Below, in pieces: positions 59,040 to 64,000 of a stretch of 64,000 nt of DNA. The position numbers were made by a program, and so were the translations under genes. The notes beneath the pieces are model-generated. The model did no database searches. It was not told the DNA's origin and worked only from the letters and a program-made list of their open reading frames with translations. The stretch comes from Arctopsyche grandis. Lineage: Eukaryota > Arthropoda > Insecta > Trichoptera > Hydropsychidae. Position 1 is the stretch's first letter; every line of letters begins with the position of its first letter. The stretch covers positions 8,535,001 to 8,599,000 of the forward strand of contig NC_135358.1 of the NCBI RefSeq assembly GCF_051622035.1, read 5' to 3'.

Positions 59040-60275
59040 GTATATATTTTTTGATCTATGTATACATATAAAAAAAATTTGAAGTCATTCTTATGATTAG
59101 TATTACCGATGAATTATTATCTATTCTTGTAGCAGAATATGTGTATAATATGTAGATAGTCTAGATCAGTGGTTGTTAACTTTTTCGAGGTGTTAGAACA
59201 CTTTGAATTGTATAAAATGTTTGTGTAACTCATCCATCTCAAAAAGTAGCTTTCCCATTCATTCATAAGAAATAAACAAAAATAACAGAATACTTAATTT
59301 ACATCAAAAGTGGTTATTATTATTTTTAAATACACACAGACAAATTTGTAATATATTTTTCGGTTTCGAAAATTGCGCCTAGGACGAACATATCTTTTTA
59401 GCAAATAAAAGTTTTTCCACATACATTTTGGCAGGCTATTTCCATTTTATTTATGTTTGAATTTTTTAAGATTAGAGTCGAAAATATTTTTTTTCATTTT
59501 TCATTCTTATAGCAAAAAAGCTTTTGCATTGAACTCACAAGTGAATTAAATACTTCCAATCAAGATCATAGGAAATATTTCCAAAACCTACAAATTAATT
59601 TCTCTCTAGAAAATCATGCATGTTTCGATTCATATTCGTTACTTGCATATCTCAAGAAAATATTTAAAATATATAAATTCATTTCGGATACATTGGTTAG
59701 CCTTAAAAATCCCAACTCAATATCAAAAGTTCACTAAGAATGCAGATTTTTATATAAATTATATATATGGGAGAAAGCAAACTGAGGCACGCAGCCCGTG
59801 ATTTTTTTTAGATACTTTTACACGTAAAAATAATGAAAGTACGCGTAAGCATTCCTGAGACAGGCAGTCCCAAAAATCACCCTCTGGAGTGTTTCCCGTG
59901 ACATTTTATCCCTTGTATTGACATAGGCTTGACAGTGATCGATAATGGTGATTCCTTATTTCCATGTGCTTTATTTTCCTACTCTTTTCTTATTTTAAAT
60001 GTTTGAGCTTTTCTTTTTTTTTACCTATATGTGAAAATTATTAATGGTTTACTTAACATAATTATATATTTTTTACTATCAATCTATGTAACTTAATAAA
60101 CTGTAAATTTTCCAAATAAATAAATAAATAAATAAATAAATAAATATTTGAAGAAATGTAGGAGAAACAAGTTGAAATAATAAGGTCGTACGAATAAACA
60201 ATGAACTGGGAACGTTCTTCCTTAATTGGAAGCCATGAAGATGTGCCGTGCCGTTCCCTCAGTGTTTTCGCCTTG

Positions 60276-60363
<88 letters not shown>

Positions 60364-62400
60364 TTTGGTTGGAAATTTTTGATGTTTACCCCTTTGAATG
60401 CTGACCAACGCCGATCGGCGTTTTGCCAACAAGTCCATGGACCTGAAAAACGCCGATAGACATTGTATTTTGAGTGTGTACAAAGTAAATAAGAATGCTA
60501 TCCGCTAAGCCTTTCCAGGTAACATTGATAAAAAAAATGCATTGAACATCATTCGTGTAATCCGTGTCAATGTTTATAAAGATTGGTTTACATTGGAATT
60601 TCTGAATTTATAACCATAGCGGAATTTCCCGCTAGAAATCCCTAACTGCTGAGTATTTTAGATTGTGGCTTGGCTTTTAGATTGTGAGCATTACATTTTA
60701 ACAACAAGGCAGAAGATGGAATTGGTTTTGGAGAAATACATTCATTAATAGACTTCTCTTGTTTATTTTATTGCAAGATATATTAGAAAGTCTAAACACA
60801 CCTTTACAAAACCCGAAATCCTCGGCGGTAGTTATCTAGGGTTTGTTTGGATTCGCTACAAATTTTTATACCGGCTTTCTATTGGATTTGTAAATAGTTC
60901 TAGTTGGAAATGTAGGCGAAATTTTCAGCGTGGCAGGCTTTCAAAAGAAAAAACGTTAATCTTAAGAATTAAGAAGCACTGGTCTATTTATAATATAAGC
61001 GAGAATAAGAAATAAATTTGATTTGATTAGTATCTATAGATTTTTTATATTTTCTTGATCACCATCAGTTACATAATTGTTGAATTACTAATTCATGTTT
61101 GTTTCAATAGATAAAACACATTTTGAACTATTGTATCATCGTTATTTCAGGTATAGTAAAAAAGTGATGACAAACAATGTTATAAAAATTGCACAAAATT
61201 TAGATTATGTGTTTTTATCCATATTGGGTATGTATGATAGTAGCAAAATATTTATCAAATAAATCGCCAAAAAGAATTTAAAACGTGTGTTATTTGTATT
61301 TGCATCGAATTTAACCATCTCTCTAATCAACATGTAACTCGTAATGCAAGAAAAATTTCAGTATATGACAAATCGATTTCTTATCTCATGACAATGAGTG
61401 AGATAAAATATAACAGTTGCCATTTTAATTTTGAAATCAAAAAAACTTTCATTCAATAAAAATCGAGTGATATGTATATAAAATTTACATTTTTAAATGA
61501 AAGCTGTATTGTATTTGCAATCGTTTTTTTTTTGTTCATTACCTTTGATACAATGAAATAACACTTGAAAATTATTGTATAAAACCATATTTAGATTTGA
61601 AATAGTAATAATAAAAAAACAATGGATTCACACTATCAGTATTATAAAAAAATAACATGTTTTATAAAACCAAAGCCACACAAAGGAATCAACAAGTTGA
61701 ATTAGGTTTCCTTAAAAATTATCACAAATGTAAAAACAAGTAAACCGGAAAATGTGGCCAACCGTAGAATTATTTTTTCGGATTTTTTTATTATTTTACT
61801 TTTGATCTGAATTCAGTTTGGAATATATGTAGTTTGAAAATTATATTCGGTATTGAAATTTATAGTTGTTATAATTTTTTTTATATTTGATTTTCTTTGT
61901 AAAAAACCTACACTCTTTATATAAATTCTATCATATATGAAATTTTAAATCAAATAATAAGGCATTTCGATAGAAAAAAATTGTATTTATATTCTTTATA
62001 AAACTATTAATGCAATTTTAACTATTATTCTTTAATATCGTCAATAGAATATGACCTAATTAATTTGACTTGTCACATTCATACTTTCTAAATTAATGAA
62101 AATACATCGAAACGTTCATAATAATAAGGTAGAAGCGTTAGTAATATTTAAATGTGGCGTAAAAATGGCGACACATCAATAGTGGCGCGAAACATGCAAT
62201 AAAACAAAAACAAGTGAAATCAACATAAATAACATTAAACAGAAGAATATAAAAATTGAAATTTTGACAGATGTAATCGGCATTACGTATTTAAGATTAA
62301 GAATACAGACGCGGACGATGGAGAAATAGTGAAAACGGTAGGAGTGAGTAAGGCGATTTGACATATCGGAATGTGACAGTTGTGACACTTGTTGAGTAGA
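59040..62400. other. 3.4 kb AT-rich gene-free region with microsatellites
   Basis: Contains an (AAAT)n tract at about 60115-60143 and a (TA)n tract at 60278-60355. A repeat-like segment at about 60388-60470 (CCCCTTTGAATGCTGACCAA, ACGCCGATCGGCG) could be a piggyBac-like end. It may be the first intron of the Myb/SANT gene. No protein-coding exon was recognised. Confidence 0.4.
60278..60355. repeat. (TA)n microsatellite
   Basis: An uninterrupted run of about 39 TA units, followed by a T-rich stretch. Unlike the tract at 50603 it is not embedded in inverted arms. Confidence 0.95.
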
Positions 62401-62880
62401 TGAGTCACGCAGGCTTAACGTCCACGGACGAAGAGTATGCGTGGATGAGGACTAGGACTGGGGTGGAGGTGTGGCCGGGGAGGGGGATGATTGAATGGAC
62501 ACTCCCGAAGGATCGGATCGGATCGTCGGGAGTGAGGCGAGTGGCGAGTGGGATGCGCTCGTACATGTACATGTAGACGTAGGTGTGGGTGGGGGTGGCG
62601 ATGGAGGCGCGCGGGTGTCGCGGGGGCGCGCGGCGACTCACGTCAGGGGGGCGGGGGCGGGTGCAGGGCGACGCGGGGGGCGCAGGCGTCGGGGCGGCGG
62701 CGCGGGGGCGCGGCCCACGAAGGAACCCGCTTCTGTCAAACCGCGCACAACTGCCAACCAAACTCGCACCAACACTCGCACTAACACTCACACATCCGCG
62801 CATCGCACGCCACACACAACAGACAACACACTTGCAGTTGCATCACTGCTTCTGTCATGTCATATGTTCCCCCGATAATT
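62400..62880 (-). promoter_or_regulatory. GC-rich, CpG-dense island, candidate distal promoter
   Basis: About 480 bp of G+C-rich DNA, such as GGGGGCGCGCGGCGACTC, stands in a very AT-rich neighbourhood. It resembles the promoter-side islands of Asx and DNAJA2 in this window. The nearest gene without a mapped 5' end is the Myb/SANT gene on the minus strand, 3.4 kb away, which has a splice acceptor just before its ATG. Open frames here are most likely composition effects. Confidence 0.4.
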
Positions 62881-63072
62881 CGAAATTTCAAACATCAACA
62901 ACTTCACCTACCGTCTCCTCTCTACATTTGTGTTTAATATCCCTAAATAATTTAAATCTGGTTCTAAAAATGTAATGCTGTCGATCGAAATGTACAAGAC
63001 AACACTCTAGCCTTGTTTATCACTGCCTCTAAAATAAGTATTTCACTTTTCATTTCATTCCAATCTATTAAG

Positions 63073-63485
63073 AGGGCTGGACAGCAGCGCCTTGTCCATA
63101 CAAACGTACTATACTTCTCCCTTCCTCAATTATGGCACTAGAGAAATTATTTTTTAATATGCTATGGATATCCACCATTGGGGTGCATCTATCGTTTTAT
63201 TTTTTTGATTAATTATTTTTTATATGAGCTAGGAGCCGCCAAACATCTATAAAATCGCCTCTTTTTCACACCCACGAAACGAGTCCAGCGTGCTTATTTA
63301 ACGGTCGATTTTAAAAAAAATACGCCGATAGATGCACAGAAAGTATCTTTCTCATACCGATGAAATTTTTTTAGTAAAAATTGGTCCAGCTTTGGAGGAG
63401 AAAATAGTAGAATACGAAACCTCGATTTTGTCAATTTAAAATACGTTTTATCTGGTCGAAGCGCAACTGTCGCATTCACTAAATA
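63073..63485 (-). mobile_element. TTAA-flanked MITE, truncated second copy
   Basis: It starts directly after TTAA with GAGGGCTGGACAGC and matches the 505-bp element at 23585-24089 in reverse orientation. The far end is missing where the LINE begins. Confidence 0.7.
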
Positions 63486-63489
63486 TATA

Positions 63490-64000
63490 TCATCATCATC
63501 ATCATTTACAGCCATTCGCCATCCACTGCTGGATGAAGGCCTCTCCAACACGCTTCCACTCGTCTCTGTTTTGCGCAACACTCATCCATCTCATTCCGCA
63601 CATTTTCCTAATTTCGTTCACCCATCTTTCTTGCGGTCTTCCTTTTACTCTTTTGCCTTCTCTCGGGTACCATTCAAGCACTTCTTTTGTCCACCTTTCG
63701 TCCATCCTCCTAGCTACGTGACCCGCCCATTGCCATTTCAATCTCTTCACTCTATCCACTATGTCCACTACCCTTGTCATATTTCTCACCCACGTGTTCC
63801 GCTTCCTGTCTTTCCTCGTTATGCCAAGCATACAGCGTTCCATACTTCTTTGAGTGCATTGGATTTTATTTTGCATCTTGGCGTTCAGTGTCCAAGTTTC
63901 ACATCCATACGTCATCACTGGCAAAACGCATTGATCAAAGATCCTTTTCTTCAGGCAGAGTGGCATTTTTGATTTAAAAACAGCATTCATCCGTCCAAAT
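63490..64000 (-). mobile_element. RTE-type LINE 3' end, running off the window
   Basis: A 162-codon open frame on the minus strand (63502-63990) encodes an RTE C-terminus: VLPVMTYGCETWTLNAKMQ, RSMERCMLGI, LKWQWAGHVARRMDERWT and GEAFIQQWMANGCK. The tail is a GAT repeat. It is the best preserved copy in the window and uninterrupted here, so a longer element may lie beyond 64000. Confidence 0.85.

Noticed and set aside
62405-62878. Pro/Arg-rich open frames on both strands of the GC island
   Set aside because: High GC content removes stop codons by chance; no domain or splice link was found.

Overview
The window looks like an AT-rich arthropod chromosome, most likely an insect and probably Lepidoptera. 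Every host gene is split by short introns with ordinary splice signals. There is a tandem gustatory-receptor locus, and RTE-type LINE fragments of the kind common in moths and butterflies occur in three places. The order is an inference from gene and repeat types, not proven.

Left part (1-15.3 kb, + strand): the 3' part of a large C2H2 zinc-finger gene (151-6935) is followed by a nest of mobile elements (7.7-10.7 kb). Then comes the Polycomb/Trithorax regulator Asx (11052-15264) with its GC-rich promoter side. At 17.0-19.4 kb a DNAJA2-like co-chaperone lies on the minus strand.

Middle (19.7-37 kb): two PIF/Harbinger remnants, one carrying a LINE and one carrying a hAT MITE, precede a run of housekeeping genes. 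ATPAF2 (+) converges on an mTERF-family mitochondrial gene (-). ERGIC-53 (+) converges on the nucleolar GTPase NOG1/GTPBP4 (-). A Tigger/pogo element and a TTAA-flanked MITE sit inside introns of these genes. Several foldback MITEs lie between them.

39.6-50.4 kb (- strand): a gustatory receptor locus. Six full-length first exons of 326-345 codons all end at the same phase-0 donor after a C-N-x-C-x-x-E sequence. Only one set of three C-terminal exons, carrying the TYhhhhhQF receptor signature, is present. This fits one gene with six alternative first exons sharing a common 3' end. It is the most interesting biological system in the window.

Right part (50.5-64 kb): a 384-bp near-perfect palindrome around a 146-bp (AT)n tract lies just upstream of the most distal receptor exon. 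Beyond it is an inverted second copy of the nested-element block seen at 7.7-10.4 kb. A Myb/SANT-domain gene on the minus strand (57272-59027) has long gene-free AT-rich flanks on both sides. A GC-rich island at 62.4-62.9 kb may be its distal promoter. The window ends in a TTAA-type element and an RTE LINE.
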